NCBI RefSeq assembly: GCF_046036945.1
Contig: NZ_JBJQOQ010000008.1
Span: 62,001 to 126,000, forward strand
Direction: 5' to 3'
DNA length: 64,000 nucleotides
Origin: Brevibacillus_C sp046036945
Lineage (GTDB): Bacteria > Bacillota > Bacilli > Brevibacillales > Brevibacillaceae
The notes under the pieces were generated by a model, which saw only the letters and a list, made by a program, of their open reading frames with translations, was not told the origin of the DNA and did no database searches. Position 1 is the stretch's first letter; every line of letters starts with the position of its first letter. A program made the translations under genes and the position numbers. Positions 25,641 through 33,964 of this stretch are shown piece by piece.

Positions 25641-28001
25641 ATGTTACGAGCCAAAACACGCTGGCAGCTGGCAGCATGCGACGAGACACGCGCTTCTGAG
25701 CTTGCCCGTGAATGCAATATCCCGCCTTTGCTGGCGAAGCTGCTGATCATCCGCGGGATTGATACCGCTGAGCGGATACACGCCTTTTTGAATGTCAGCA
25801 TCGATCAGTTCCACGATCCGTTCCGATTGGACGGCATGGACGTGAGCGTTGAGCGGATCAGACGCGCGATTTCCGCAGGAGAACCGATCTGCCTCTACGG
25901 CGATTACGATGCGGACGGCGTCAGTGCGACCACCTTGATGATCCATGTGCTGCGGCAGCTAGGGGCGGTGTTTGACTATTACATACCCAACCGCTTTACA
26001 GAGGGGTATGGCTTACATACAGATGCGCTTAAAACCATATACGACCGAGGATTTAAACTAGTCGTCACAGTCGATACGGGAATTAGTGCCGCCCGGCAAG
26101 TCGCTTACGGACAGGAGCTGGGTCTGGACATCATCGTGACGGATCACCATGAGCCGCCTGCGGTGATACCGGATGCATTGGCTGTCATGAATCCGAAGAA
26201 GCCTGGCTGTTCCTACCCATTTGACATGCTGGCGGGAGTGGGCGTCGCGTTTAAACTGGCCCATGCCTTGTTGGGGCAGCCGCCCATGCATCTGGCAGAT
26301 ATCGCAGCGATCGGGACGATTGCCGATCTCGTTCCCCTGGTGGACGAAAACCGCCTGCTGGCCAGCTTCGGTCTAAGGGCGCTCAATCAGACCAGACATC
26401 CTGGACTCAAAGCACTCATCCGGGTGTGCGGATTGGAGGAAAAAGAGCTTACGGCCGGCCACGTCGGCTTCGGCCTGGCTCCTCGCATCAATGCCGGCGG
26501 CCGACTGGAGACTGCCGAGGCAGCGGTTCGCCTGCTGGCCTCCGACGACGCCAAAGAAGCGGCCGAACTGGCCCAGACCTTGGATGATTTGAACCGGGAA
26601 CGGCAGGAACTGGTGCAAACGATGACGGAAGAAGCGGAGGAAATGGTGAGAAACCACTTTCCCGCCGATCAGAACAGCGTCCTCGTGCTGGCGAAAACCG
26701 GCTGGAACGTCGGGGTAGTGGGGATTGTTGCCTCCCGCCTGGTCGAAACGTTTTACCGGCCGACGATCGTGCTCGGAATCGATCCGGACACCGGGATGGC
26801 AAAAGGCTCTGCCCGCAGCATTGCCGGGTTTGATCTGTATGAAGCCTTGACTGCTTGCCAGGAGCTCCTGCCTCACTTTGGCGGGCACACGATGGCGGCA
26901 GGGATGACGCTTCCAGTCGAAAATATCGAGCAGCTTCGGGAGAAGATGAATCAGATTGCCCGCGAACGCCTGTCCGCGGACGATTTCATCCCGCAAACCC
27001 GCGTGGACGCCGAAATCCAGCTGGATGCGATCGACCTGGAGACAGTCTCAAGCCTGCAGCGGCTCGCTCCCTTCGGTATGGGAAATCCCACTCCGTTGAT
27101 CCAGCTTGCTGACGTATACGCCAGCAGCATGCGGAAGATCGGGCGGGACGACTCCCACCTGAAATGCATGTTTGCTGCTGACGGTGAGGGACGCAGCCTC
27201 GATGCGATCGGGTTCCAATTGGCGCCGCTGATGGAACATCTGACGCCGGGAGCAAGGATCCAGGTGGTGGGAGAGCTTTCGCTCAACGAATGGAACAACC
27301 AGCGCAAACCCCAGTTGATCATTCGCGATCTCGCCGTTCCCCATAAACAGGTCTTCGATTGGCGGGGCAGCAGGGAAAAACAGCAGAAGTGGCTCACCCT
27401 GTTGCAAGGAGCAAACGTGGCTACTGCCGTTTTTCAACCGGAGAACTATCAGCAGCTCCAGCAGTATCTGGCGCAGTCGGAGATGGCTTCCTGCCTTTTG
27501 ATGGACGGCGCCGAGATGCCAGCTGAAGCTGCCAAAGCTGACACACTCGTCTTGTACGATTTGCCAACGCAAAGGGCTGCCCTGGAAGAGGTGCTGTCCG
27601 GCATGAAGCAGACCAAGCGCTTGTACTGCCTGTTTGGCGATCCGGAATTTTCATTTGAACAGCTTCATTTTCCCAGCCGCGACCAATTTAAAGGGCTTTA
27701 TCAAATCTTTCACCAGTACAGGCAAGTAAAAAAGCAGCATCTTGACTCGTTAGCCCGAAAACAGCGCTGGACGCGAGCGACGCTCGATGGCATGCTGGCT
27801 GTTTTTGTCGAGTTGGGATTTATCCGGGAGGAGGGCGAGCAGTTCTCACTCCATCCGGAGCCGCAAAAGACGGCACTGGACAACTCGCCGCTTTATCGCA
27901 GGTGGCAGGAGCAGACCGAGCTGTACACAGAGCTGCTGCTCTCTTCCCAGGAAGAGTTGACCCGTTATTTGAATCAATGGTGGCCGGAAACCACCGCTTA
28001 G
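25641..28001 (+). CDS. recJ: Single-stranded-DNA-specific exonuclease RecJ
   Basis: 5'-3' ssDNA exonuclease in recombination and mismatch repair. The 786-residue protein shows DHH-family metal motifs: LYGDYDADGVSATT (about 82), VTVDTG (about 140), IVTDHHEP (about 164) and GTIADLVPL (about 223). The DHHA1 domain has GGHTMAAGM (about 413), followed by an OB fold and a C-terminal region of about 220 residues typical of Bacillota RecJ. It is preceded by GGAGGGCGG and followed by apt after 15 bases. Confidence 0.96.
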   Translation: MLRAKTRWQLAACDETRASELARECNIPPLLAKLLIIRGIDTAERIHAFLNVSIDQFHDPFRLDGMDVSVERIRRAISAGEPICLYGDYDADGVSATTLMIHVLRQLGAVFDYYIPNRFTEGYGLHTDALKTIYDRGFKLVVTVDTGISAARQVAYGQELGLDIIVTDHHEPPAVIPDALAVMNPKKPGCSYPFDMLAGVGVAFKLAHALLGQPPMHLADIAAIGTIADLVPLVDENRLLASFGLRALNQTRHPGLKALIRVCGLEEKELTAGHVGFGLAPRINAGGRLETAEAAVRLLASDDAKEAAELAQTLDDLNRERQELVQTMTEEAEEMVRNHFPADQNSVLVLAKTGWNVGVVGIVASRLVETFYRPTIVLGIDPDTGMAKGSARSIAGFDLYEALTACQELLPHFGGHTMAAGMTLPVENIEQLREKMNQIARERLSADDFIPQTRVDAEIQLDAIDLETVSSLQRLAPFGMGNPTPLIQLADVYASSMRKIGRDDSHLKCMFAADGEGRSLDAIGFQLAPLMEHLTPGARIQVVGELSLNEWNNQRKPQLIIRDLAVPHKQVFDWRGSREKQQKWLTLLQGANVATAVFQPENYQQLQQYLAQSEMASCLLMDGAEMPAEAAKADTLVLYDLPTQRAALEEVLSGMKQTKRLYCLFGDPEFSFEQLHFPSRDQFKGLYQIFHQYRQVKKQHLDSLARKQRWTRATLDGMLAVFVELGFIREEGEQFSLHPEPQKTALDNSPLYRRWQEQTELYTELLLSSQEELTRYLNQWWPETTA

Positions 28002-28016
28002 GAGGCTAATTGCCAT

Positions 28017-28529
28017 ATGAACTTTAAAGAACACATCCGTGTCATTCCAGATTTTCCCCAACCGGGCATCCGCTTCAAAGACATCACCACGCTCTTGAAA
28101 GAGGGGAAGGTGTACCGGGCGGCCATTGACGAACTGACTGAATTTGCCAAGGCCTACGATGTGGATCTCATCGCCGGGCCGGAAGCGCGCGGGTTCGTCG
28201 TGGGAGCGCCCATGGCTTATGCGCTTGAAGTCGGTTTTGTCCCCGTGCGCAAAGCCGGTAAGCTGCCCTACGAGTCGATCAAAGCGGAGTACGGCCTGGA
28301 GTACGGCAAGGACTCACTGGCCATGCACGTAGACGCGATCAAGCCGGGGCAGCGCGTATTGATCGCAGACGACCTGCTGGCAACTGGCGGAACGATTGCG
28401 ACCACGATCAAACTGATCCGGCAGTTGGGCGGAGAAGTGGTGGCGGCAGCGTTCCTGATCGAGCTGTCCTACCTGGAAGGACGCAAGCAGCTTGGTGACA
28501 TTCCGACCAAGTCGCTGGTTACTTTTTAA
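28017..28529 (+). CDS. apt: Adenine phosphoribosyltransferase
   Basis: Salvages adenine to AMP using PRPP. The 170-residue enzyme has the N-terminal FPQPGIRFKDITTLLK, the flexible-loop region with AGPEARGFVVGAPMAYAL, and the PRPP-binding VLIADDLLATGGT. GGAGG precedes the ATG. It lies in the conserved recJ-apt-relA order, which couples adenine salvage with stringent-response genes. Confidence 0.97.
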   Translation: MNFKEHIRVIPDFPQPGIRFKDITTLLKEGKVYRAAIDELTEFAKAYDVDLIAGPEARGFVVGAPMAYALEVGFVPVRKAGKLPYESIKAEYGLEYGKDSLAMHVDAIKPGQRVLIADDLLATGGTIATTIKLIRQLGGEVVAAAFLIELSYLEGRKQLGDIPTKSLVTF

Positions 28530-28858
28530 AGCGGGCGAGACACGCTGACACTTGAACAAACGGCCGGATGGAACCGGCTGATCAGGCGCTGGCTCGATTT
28601 ACATCAGACGAGAACGCATACAGCTTTACGGTACGGGAGCCCTTCCATAAGGGCTTCTTTTTTTCATCGAGCGTGGCTGCTTTGCTTGCCGGAGCCGAAT
28701 TTCCCCCAGAACGATCTTTACAAGTCAGTGAGATTGCAAGATAATAATATGAAGCACATTTTTAAGTCATTTCTGTACAAGCCATAGGAGAAGCGACAGC
28801 AATGGATATCTTTGACCCTCCTGCAAATGACTTGATATTTTGAAAAGGGAAGGGAACT
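28530..28858 (+). other. apt-relA intergenic region with terminator
   Basis: No gene is seen in these 329 bases. AGCCCTT/AAGGGCT with a T-rich tail (28638-28664) is a rho-independent terminator for recJ-apt. The remainder is AT-rich from about 28735 (GATAATAATATG near 28741) and should contain the relA promoter, although no clean -35/-10 pair was identified. Confidence 0.6.
28638..28664 (+). terminator. Terminator after apt
   Basis: The 7-bp stem AGCCCTT/AAGGGCT around CCAT is followed by TCTTTTTTTC. Confidence 0.85.
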
Positions 28859-31027
28859 ATGACAACGGGCATCGATGAAGTCATCAATCAAGTGTCTAGC
28901 TATATGTCAGAGTCGGATATCCAACTGGTGAAGCGCGCCTACGAGATCGCCAAGCGAGCGCATGAGGGACAGGTGCGTAAATCCGGCGTGCCTTACATTA
29001 TGCATCCGATCGCCGTCGCCGGGATTTTGGCGAATCTGAGGATGGATGCGGTGACGATCGCCGCGGGTTTTTTGCATGACGTAGTGGAGGACACCGAGAT
29101 TACGCTGGATACCCTTCGCCAGGACTTTGGCAGCGATGTGGCAGCCCTCGTAGACGGCGTAACGAAGTTGGAGAAAATCAAATACAAGTCAAAAGAAGAG
29201 CAGTTGGCGGAAAATCACCGCAAAATGCTGGTCGCGATGGCCAAGGATATACGCGTGATTCTGATAAAACTGGCGGACCGTCTGCATAACATGCGAACAC
29301 TGCGCCACATGTCCGAAGAAAAGCAGCGCGAGATATCGGACGAGACGCTGGAGATCTTCGCTCCTTTGGCGCACCGTCTGGGGATTGCCTCGGTCAAGTG
29401 GGAGCTGGAGGATACCGCGCTGCGCTATCTGAATCCGCAGCAGTATTACCGCATCGTCAACCTGATGCAGAAGAAGCGGGCAGAGCGGGAAGAGTACTTG
29501 AAGGAAGCGGGCAGCACGATCCAGGACAAGCTGCGCGAACTGCACATCGAGGCGGAAATTTCCGGGCGGCCCAAGCATATCTACAGCATTTATAAAAAGA
29601 TGCAGACGCAGAACAAGCAGTTCAACGAAATCTACGACCTGCTGGCGCTGCGGATTATCGTCAGCGACATCAGGGACTGCTATGCGGTACTGGGCATCGT
29701 CCACACGCTGTGGAAGCCGATGCCGGGCCGTTTCAAGGACTACATCGCGATGCCAAAGCCGAACATGTACCAATCGCTGCACACGACGGTGATCGGACCA
29801 AAAGCGGAACCGCTGGAGGTGCAAATCCGCACCTGGGATATGCATCAGACGGCGGAATTTGGTATTGCTGCCCACTGGGCTTATAAGGAAGGCAAGGGCG
29901 GCGTCGTCCAGGGAACGTTCGAAGAGAGACTGGGCAGCCTGCGGGAAATCATCCAGGGCGGACAGGAAGAGGCGCCCAACGCGCAGGAGTTCATGGAATC
30001 GCTGAAACAGGACTTGTTTTCCGATACCGTGTTTGTCTTTACCCCCAAAGGAGATGTCGTGGAACTGCCCAAAGGCTCTGTTCCGCTCGATTTTGCCTAC
30101 CGGATTCACTCTGCCGTAGGCAACCGCTGTATCGGCGCGAAGATAAACGGCAAGATCGTCCCCCTCGACTACTTGCTTCGGACCGGCGACATCGTGGAAA
30201 TTCTCACGTCGAAGCATTCCTACGGCCCGAGCCAGGACTGGCTGAAGATCGCCAAGTCAGCCCATGCCCGCAACAAAATCAAGCAGTGGTTCAAGAAGGA
30301 AAAACGGGAAGAGAACGTAGCCAAAGGGCAGCAGATGATCGAGGCGGAAATCAAGGCTCGCGGCTTTGAAGTGAAGGCGGTCATGACAGAGGAGAACCTC
30401 AAGGAGGCGGCCGCCAAGTTCAACTTCCAGGGAGAAGAGGACATGTACGCTGCCGTGGGATACGGCGGCTTGACGGCTTCGCAAATCGTCACCAGGCTTA
30501 CGGACAAGCTGCGGCGTGACCGGGAAGAACAGCAGGTTCCCGAGGTCAAGCCGGCACCCGCGCATCACGTCCGGCGCAGTGAGTCCGGCGTGCGGGTCGA
30601 AGGCGTGGAAAACCTGCTGGTGCGGATCTCCCGCTGCTGCACCCCAGTTCCGGGCGACGATATCATCGGGTTTATCACGCGCGGCCGGGGCGTATCCGTC
30701 CACCGGCGCGATTGTCCGAACGTCCTCGCGGAGGACTGCAGCGAACGGCTGATCCCGGTATACTGGGAAGGCGATCTGAAGCACAACTACAACGTCGACA
30801 TCGAGATCACCGGCAGCGACCGCAACGGACTTCTAAACGACGTGCTGCAAGTCGTCAGCGAGACCAAGACCAACATCTCAGCCGTCAGCGGCAAAGCGGA
30901 CCGCAACCGCGTCGCGACGATCCACATGACGATCGCGATCAGCAACATCGACCACCTGCAAAAAGTGGTGGAGCGGATCAAACGGATCAAAGATATCTAC
31001 TCGGTCAGGCGGATTCTCAATACGTAA
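28859..31027 (+). CDS. relA: Bifunctional (p)ppGpp synthetase/hydrolase
   Basis: Makes and degrades the alarmone (p)ppGpp. The 722-residue Rel protein has an HD hydrolase domain (about 25-180; LHDVVEDTE contains the HD pair), a synthetase domain (about 235-350; RFKDYIAMPKPNMYQSLHTTV), a TGS domain (about 395-455; FTPKGDVVELPKGSVPLDFAY), and a C-terminal zinc-finger/ACT region (about 575-720; RISRCCTPVPGDDIIGF, IEITGSDRNGLLNDVLQ). Hydrolase and synthetase motifs both appear intact. In B. subtilis dtd follows immediately; here about 3.8 kb of other DNA intervenes. Confidence 0.97.
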   Translation: MTTGIDEVINQVSSYMSESDIQLVKRAYEIAKRAHEGQVRKSGVPYIMHPIAVAGILANLRMDAVTIAAGFLHDVVEDTEITLDTLRQDFGSDVAALVDGVTKLEKIKYKSKEEQLAENHRKMLVAMAKDIRVILIKLADRLHNMRTLRHMSEEKQREISDETLEIFAPLAHRLGIASVKWELEDTALRYLNPQQYYRIVNLMQKKRAEREEYLKEAGSTIQDKLRELHIEAEISGRPKHIYSIYKKMQTQNKQFNEIYDLLALRIIVSDIRDCYAVLGIVHTLWKPMPGRFKDYIAMPKPNMYQSLHTTVIGPKAEPLEVQIRTWDMHQTAEFGIAAHWAYKEGKGGVVQGTFEERLGSLREIIQGGQEEAPNAQEFMESLKQDLFSDTVFVFTPKGDVVELPKGSVPLDFAYRIHSAVGNRCIGAKINGKIVPLDYLLRTGDIVEILTSKHSYGPSQDWLKIAKSAHARNKIKQWFKKEKREENVAKGQQMIEAEIKARGFEVKAVMTEENLKEAAAKFNFQGEEDMYAAVGYGGLTASQIVTRLTDKLRRDREEQQVPEVKPAPAHHVRRSESGVRVEGVENLLVRISRCCTPVPGDDIIGFITRGRGVSVHRRDCPNVLAEDCSERLIPVYWEGDLKHNYNVDIEITGSDRNGLLNDVLQVVSETKTNISAVSGKADRNRVATIHMTIAISNIDHLQKVVERIKRIKDIYSVRRILNT

Positions 31028-31029
31028 AC

Positions 31030-31066
31030 GTAACGGGTGGCATCAGCAGCGCTGGTGCCGCCCGTT
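31030..31066 (+). terminator. Probable terminator after relA
   Basis: AACGGGTGGCA and TGCCGCCCGTT form a long stem around a GC-rich loop, followed by TTTGTATT. The T-run is short, so efficiency is uncertain. Confidence 0.6.
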
Positions 31067-31096
31067 TGTATTGCGGCGGACTGTTGTTTTTTAAAA

Positions 31097-31126
31097 TTGC
31101 AACTGTTAGAATAGATTGATTATAAT
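31097..31126 (+). promoter_or_regulatory. Sigma-A-like promoter of the small membrane-protein gene
   Basis: TTGCAA and TATAAT are separated by 18 bases, 35 bases upstream of the GTG at 31161. Confidence 0.65.
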
Positions 31127-31160
31127 GGGGGGTAATAAGTTCAAACGGAGGGTAGCAATC

Positions 31161-31322
31161 GTGAATGGGTTGTATCTCACCATCGGTGTGATTTTGTTGT
31201 TTGCAGGTTTTTATTTCTTCTTTAGATCGTCTCCGAGTCTGAGAAAAAGGGATGAACACAACAGTAAAAATCCCATAGATGATTCAGGATTTCTCAATAA
31301 CAGAAACAACAGCAATATGTGA
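31161..31322 (+). CDS. Small single-pass membrane protein, 53 residues
   Basis: I do not recognise the family. The sequence has one strong hydrophobic helix (about 4-21, LYLTIGVILLFAGFYFFF) followed by a hydrophilic tail rich in Ser, Asn, Lys and Asp. GTG 31161 was chosen because GGAGGG ends 8 bases before it; longer in-frame starts lack a ribosome site. It has its own promoter. It lies at the left edge of the inserted segment between relA and dtd. Confidence 0.6.
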   Translation: MNGLYLTIGVILLFAGFYFFFRSSPSLRKRDEHNSKNPIDDSGFLNNRNNSNM

Positions 31323-31377
31323 TCATGCCTGGCAGGGGGGAGGTTGTAAGAAATAGATTGAAGAGGGGAGGCTTTTT

Positions 31378-31491
31378 ATGATCAACGTACGGGCAGGAAG
31401 AGAAAAACGGAGCGAGCGCAGGCCTTGGCAACGCCAACCCAGTCGGAACGGAAAAAAACGGCACACGCTTGTCGACCAAATGCTACGTTGA
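31378..31491 (+). CDS. Possible tiny basic peptide, 37 residues
   Basis: An ATG with an excellent ribosome site (GAGGGGAGG, 6 bases upstream) opens a frame of 37 codons. The predicted peptide is very rich in Arg and Lys (MINVRAGREKRSERRPWQRQ...). Its 3' part overlaps the left arm of a long inverted repeat, so it may be an accidental frame inside a repeat or a peptide captured by it. No homolog is known to me. Confidence 0.3.
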   Translation: MINVRAGREKRSERRPWQRQPSRNGKKRHTLVDQMLR

Positions 31492-31605
31492 AATACTTCC
31501 AGTCCTTTTTGGTCGACGTGCCGTTTTTTGGAGTGGAGACGGACACCCCGGCTTCCCCGCAGGCGTGCCACGAACGAAGCGAGCCCGTTTTTTTCTTCCC
31601 CACCA
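31391..31605. repeat. MITE-like imperfect long inverted repeat
   Basis: Two arms of about 100 bases are imperfectly complementary. Matching blocks are GGAAGAGAAAAACGG near 31396 with CCGTTTTTTTCTTCC near 31587 at the outer ends, and ACGGCAC...GTCGACCAAA (31458-31480) with TTTGGTCGACGTGCCGT (31508-31525) at the centre. No transposase is inside. The right arm contains a 57-base block that recurs at 34751-34807. This looks like a fold-back or miniature inverted-repeat element; target-site duplication was not identified. Confidence 0.55.
31501..31557 (+). repeat. Direct repeat, left copy (57 bp)
   Basis: This block matches 34751-34807 at 53 of 57 positions without gaps. The two copies bracket the repeat-protein/anti-sigma/sigma gene cluster in the relA-dtd interval. 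Confidence 0.9.
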
Positions 31606-31739
31606 CTATGTTCGCACAAACAAATCCCCGCTGAAACTACTTTCACAGTTTCTCCTGGAGTAATAGTTTCCAATTTTGGTTTTATATGTTATGCTGTAAT
31701 GTGATTAAACGTTTTAATATAGAGAGGAGACCGTCGAAG

Positions 31740-32996
31740 ATGAAAAAGGGGCAAAAGAGGTTTTTTTGTCTTTTTCTAGCAGGTCTATTTTTTTTGAGCA
31801 GTTCGGGCCCTGCTTTTGCAGCAACAAAGCAACAATTCATTGATCAGGTTCGGAATGAGTACCTTGGTTATGAAAAGAAAATGTCTGCTGCCTATCAGAC
31901 ATTTCAAGAAGGTTCGGCCAAAAAATACGAAGATTACAAAAAGTATCAAACGGAGTCATTTGAGCGATTCGCCAGACAAGCAGAGCAAGATGCGCAAAAG
32001 CTGGACAAATGGCTCAGTCAGGATCTGGAGAGCGTAACAAAACAATATCGCGGAGATTCTGCCAAACTCAGGGATTACACCAATAAAATCAACCCCAACT
32101 ATTTAAGCAGTCCGATGCAGCAGTATACCAATAGTACGAATCCCAACTATCTTGGCAGTTTCATGATGAACTATAAAAATGCGGTGAACGAGAATTATTT
32201 GAACAGCCCGATGATGAAATTCAAGAACGCAGTAAATGAAAATTATCTGAACAGCCCGATGATGAAGTATAAAAATGCGGTAAATGCGAACTATCTAAAC
32301 AGTCCCATGTTTCACCTGAAGAATGGAAGCAACACAAACTATCTGAACAGCATTATGTATAAATACAATCGGGGCTCTCTATCCCAGCAGGAAGCCGTCA
32401 AACAGTGGGGAGAGTTGTACAAGACAGAGACCCAGGCCATTCAGAACATCGGCAATCGATCCATGGAAGAGATCAAGCAAACCGAAGCTGCAGCAAAAGA
32501 GGCCATTTTCAAGCAAAAGTGCACAACCGTTCAAGGGATTTTAGACCAGCGAAAGCAAACACTGGAAACCATTGCCAAGCTGCATCAAGAGTATTTTGGG
32601 GAAGAGATCAGCTTTGAACCTTTGATTCCTGACCTCGGCGAAATCAATGTCCTGCTCAATGGCGAATGGCTCTGTTTTGAACAACCCCCAACCCAAATCA
32701 ACGGGAGTACCCTGGTTCCGATGCGGACTATTTTTGAAAAGCTTGGAGTCGACGTAACATGGCACCAGGAGACCAGTTCCATTACAGCCACGAAAGGATC
32801 TACGAAAATATCCTTGACGATCGACAAACCAACGGCAACAGTCAACGGCCAAACCATCACTCTCGGGACACCTCCCCGGTTGATCAATAGTTATACCATG
32901 GTTCCCATCCGTTTTGTCAGTGAGTCCCTGGGGGCCGAAGTCAATTGGGATGAAGGAAGCAAAACGGTGTTTATTACTTTAAAAGAATCCGACTAA
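31740..32996 (+). CDS. Exported protein with six tandem 16-residue NYLxSxM repeats and a copper-amine-oxidase-like stalk domain
   Basis: Function unknown. The 418-residue protein has a signal peptide (1-27, ending GPAFAA), a charged helical region (about 30-115) rich in Lys, Glu, Gln and Tyr, six consecutive 16-residue repeats (118-213) of form N-x-N-Y-L-x-S-x-M-x-x-(Y/F/L)-x-N-x-x, a second helical region (about 215-300), and a copper-amine-oxidase N-terminal-like domain (about 305-416; STLVPMRTIFEKLGVDVTW, YTMVPIRFVSESLGAEVNW). That domain is a common surface-attachment module in Bacillota and need not bind copper. The start follows GAGAGGAGA. It is convergent with the sigma/anti-sigma pair and is a candidate target or partner of it. 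Base composition is AT-richer than the neighbours. Confidence 0.8.
   Translation: MKKGQKRFFCLFLAGLFFLSSSGPAFAATKQQFIDQVRNEYLGYEKKMSAAYQTFQEGSAKKYEDYKKYQTESFERFARQAEQDAQKLDKWLSQDLESVTKQYRGDSAKLRDYTNKINPNYLSSPMQQYTNSTNPNYLGSFMMNYKNAVNENYLNSPMMKFKNAVNENYLNSPMMKYKNAVNANYLNSPMFHLKNGSNTNYLNSIMYKYNRGSLSQQEAVKQWGELYKTETQAIQNIGNRSMEEIKQTEAAAKEAIFKQKCTTVQGILDQRKQTLETIAKLHQEYFGEEISFEPLIPDLGEINVLLNGEWLCFEQPPTQINGSTLVPMRTIFEKLGVDVTWHQETSSITATKGSTKISLTIDKPTATVNGQTITLGTPPRLINSYTMVPIRFVSESLGAEVNWDEGSKTVFITLKESD
32091..32378 (+). repeat. Six 48-bp coding tandem repeats
   Basis: The period is exactly 48 bases (16 codons). The two central units encode NENYLNSPMMKFKNAV and NENYLNSPMMKYKNAV, differing by one residue; outer units are more diverged. 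The pattern indicates recent internal duplication in the middle of the array. Confidence 0.9.
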
Positions 32997-33023
32997 TCTT
33001 ATAGAATCGCCTTGCCATTCGCG

Positions 33024-33062
33024 AAAAAGAAAAGGGACGCCTCTGCACGCAGAGAGCGTCCC
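33024..33062 (-). terminator. Terminator of the sigma/anti-sigma operon
   Basis: GGGACGC-CTCTGC and GCAGAG-A-GCGTCCC form a stem; on the minus strand it is followed by TTTTCTTTTT. It may also stop the convergent repeat-protein transcript. Confidence 0.85.
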
Positions 33063-33112
33063 TCAAGCTATATTTCAGCTTTTTGCTTGATGATAAACGG
33101 CTTATATCCTCT

Positions 33113-33964
33113 TTAGCTAGCAGCTGGGGAAGGAGCAGGGCCAGCACCTTCTGTTGGAGGTGTGTTTTGCATTTTTTCCTTTGCTTTCTCGATTTCTTCC
33201 TTCTTCAGAGGTGCGCCAACCTTGAAGCTTTCAATAATTTTGCCCAGTGTCGCCGTATCAAAATCGTCTTGCGCATACAGCTCGACCGTAAAGCCATTGT
33301 TCTCCCAAATCACAATCCCGTTTGCGAAGTAAACTGTGGTTTCTTTGATCACTTCTTTTTTCACTTCGCCTGTGGTACCGATGCCGTTTTCTCCCCCCTT
33401 GGAAATCAGGAAGTTAACGGTTTTCTCGCCTTTTTCGAACTGTACTTCCGCCATGTTATTGCCATGAATGACTGTGTTGACGTACTTGTAATCTGCCAGC
33501 CAGGATGGGGCTGGGAAGTTTAGCCCCAATACGGCACGAGCTTCTTCCACAGTCAGATTAGGACGTACCTGCAATTGAACCTCGCGGGAAGCATCGCCCG
33601 CTGCTTGCTCAGATGCGCTATTATCTGCAGATACAGTCGGTTCCTTGTCGTATTGGACGATTTGCATATTTCCCACCTGAAAACGTGCCAGAATGGTTTC
33701 CATCATATTTTGTGCAAAAGAGGTAGTCGAGAAAACACTTGTCAAAATAGCAACAGCCATAGCACTTACGGTTACAGTTTTCCATGTATTTTTTTTCATT
33801 ACGATCTCATCCCTTTTCTTAAAATTTGGTTGAATGGTTCCTGATCTCATTTTGAACGTGAGACGATGGTAGATTCGATCTTTGGAGGCTTTGTCAGTAA
33901 GCTCCAGATTGGTAAGCAAGTTGGTTAGATCAGGAAATTCATCTACATTCCGCCTATTTTTCAT
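33113..33964 (-). CDS. Membrane anti-sigma factor with DUF4367-like extracellular domain
   Basis: Probably holds the adjacent ECF sigma factor inactive until an envelope signal arrives. The 283-residue protein has a short cytoplasmic N-terminal part (1-60, expected sigma-binding region), one membrane helix (about 61-82, TVTVSAMAVAILTSVFSTT), and an extracellular domain (about 130-255) resembling DUF4367 (LTVEEARAVLGLNFPAPSWL, VYFANGIVIWENNGFTVELYA). The C terminus is Lys/Glu then Pro/Ala rich. No zinc-binding HxxxC ZAS motif is seen, so it is not the classic type. Its start overlaps the sigma gene by 11 bases, giving coupled synthesis. Confidence 0.78.
   Translation of the reverse strand: MKNRRNVDEFPDLTNLLTNLELTDKASKDRIYHRLTFKMRSGTIQPNFKKRDEIVMKKNTWKTVTVSAMAVAILTSVFSTTSFAQNMMETILARFQVGNMQIVQYDKEPTVSADNSASEQAAGDASREVQLQVRPNLTVEEARAVLGLNFPAPSWLADYKYVNTVIHGNNMAEVQFEKGEKTVNFLISKGGENGIGTTGEVKKEVIKETTVYFANGIVIWENNGFTVELYAQDDFDTATLGKIIESFKVGAPLKKEEIEKAKEKMQNTPPTEGAGPAPSPAAS

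Noticed and set aside
29189..30217. Minus-strand open frame of 342 codons
   Set aside because: Antisense to relA with no coding features of its own.
31420..31560. Region considered as a tRNA or other structured RNA gene
   Set aside because: The structure is one long imperfect hairpin without a cloverleaf, and part of it recurs 3.2 kb away, which fits a repeat element better.
32091..32378. Regular 48-base repeats considered as a CRISPR array
   Set aside because: The repeats are contiguous, in frame and encode a 16-residue motif; there are no spacers and no cas genes.
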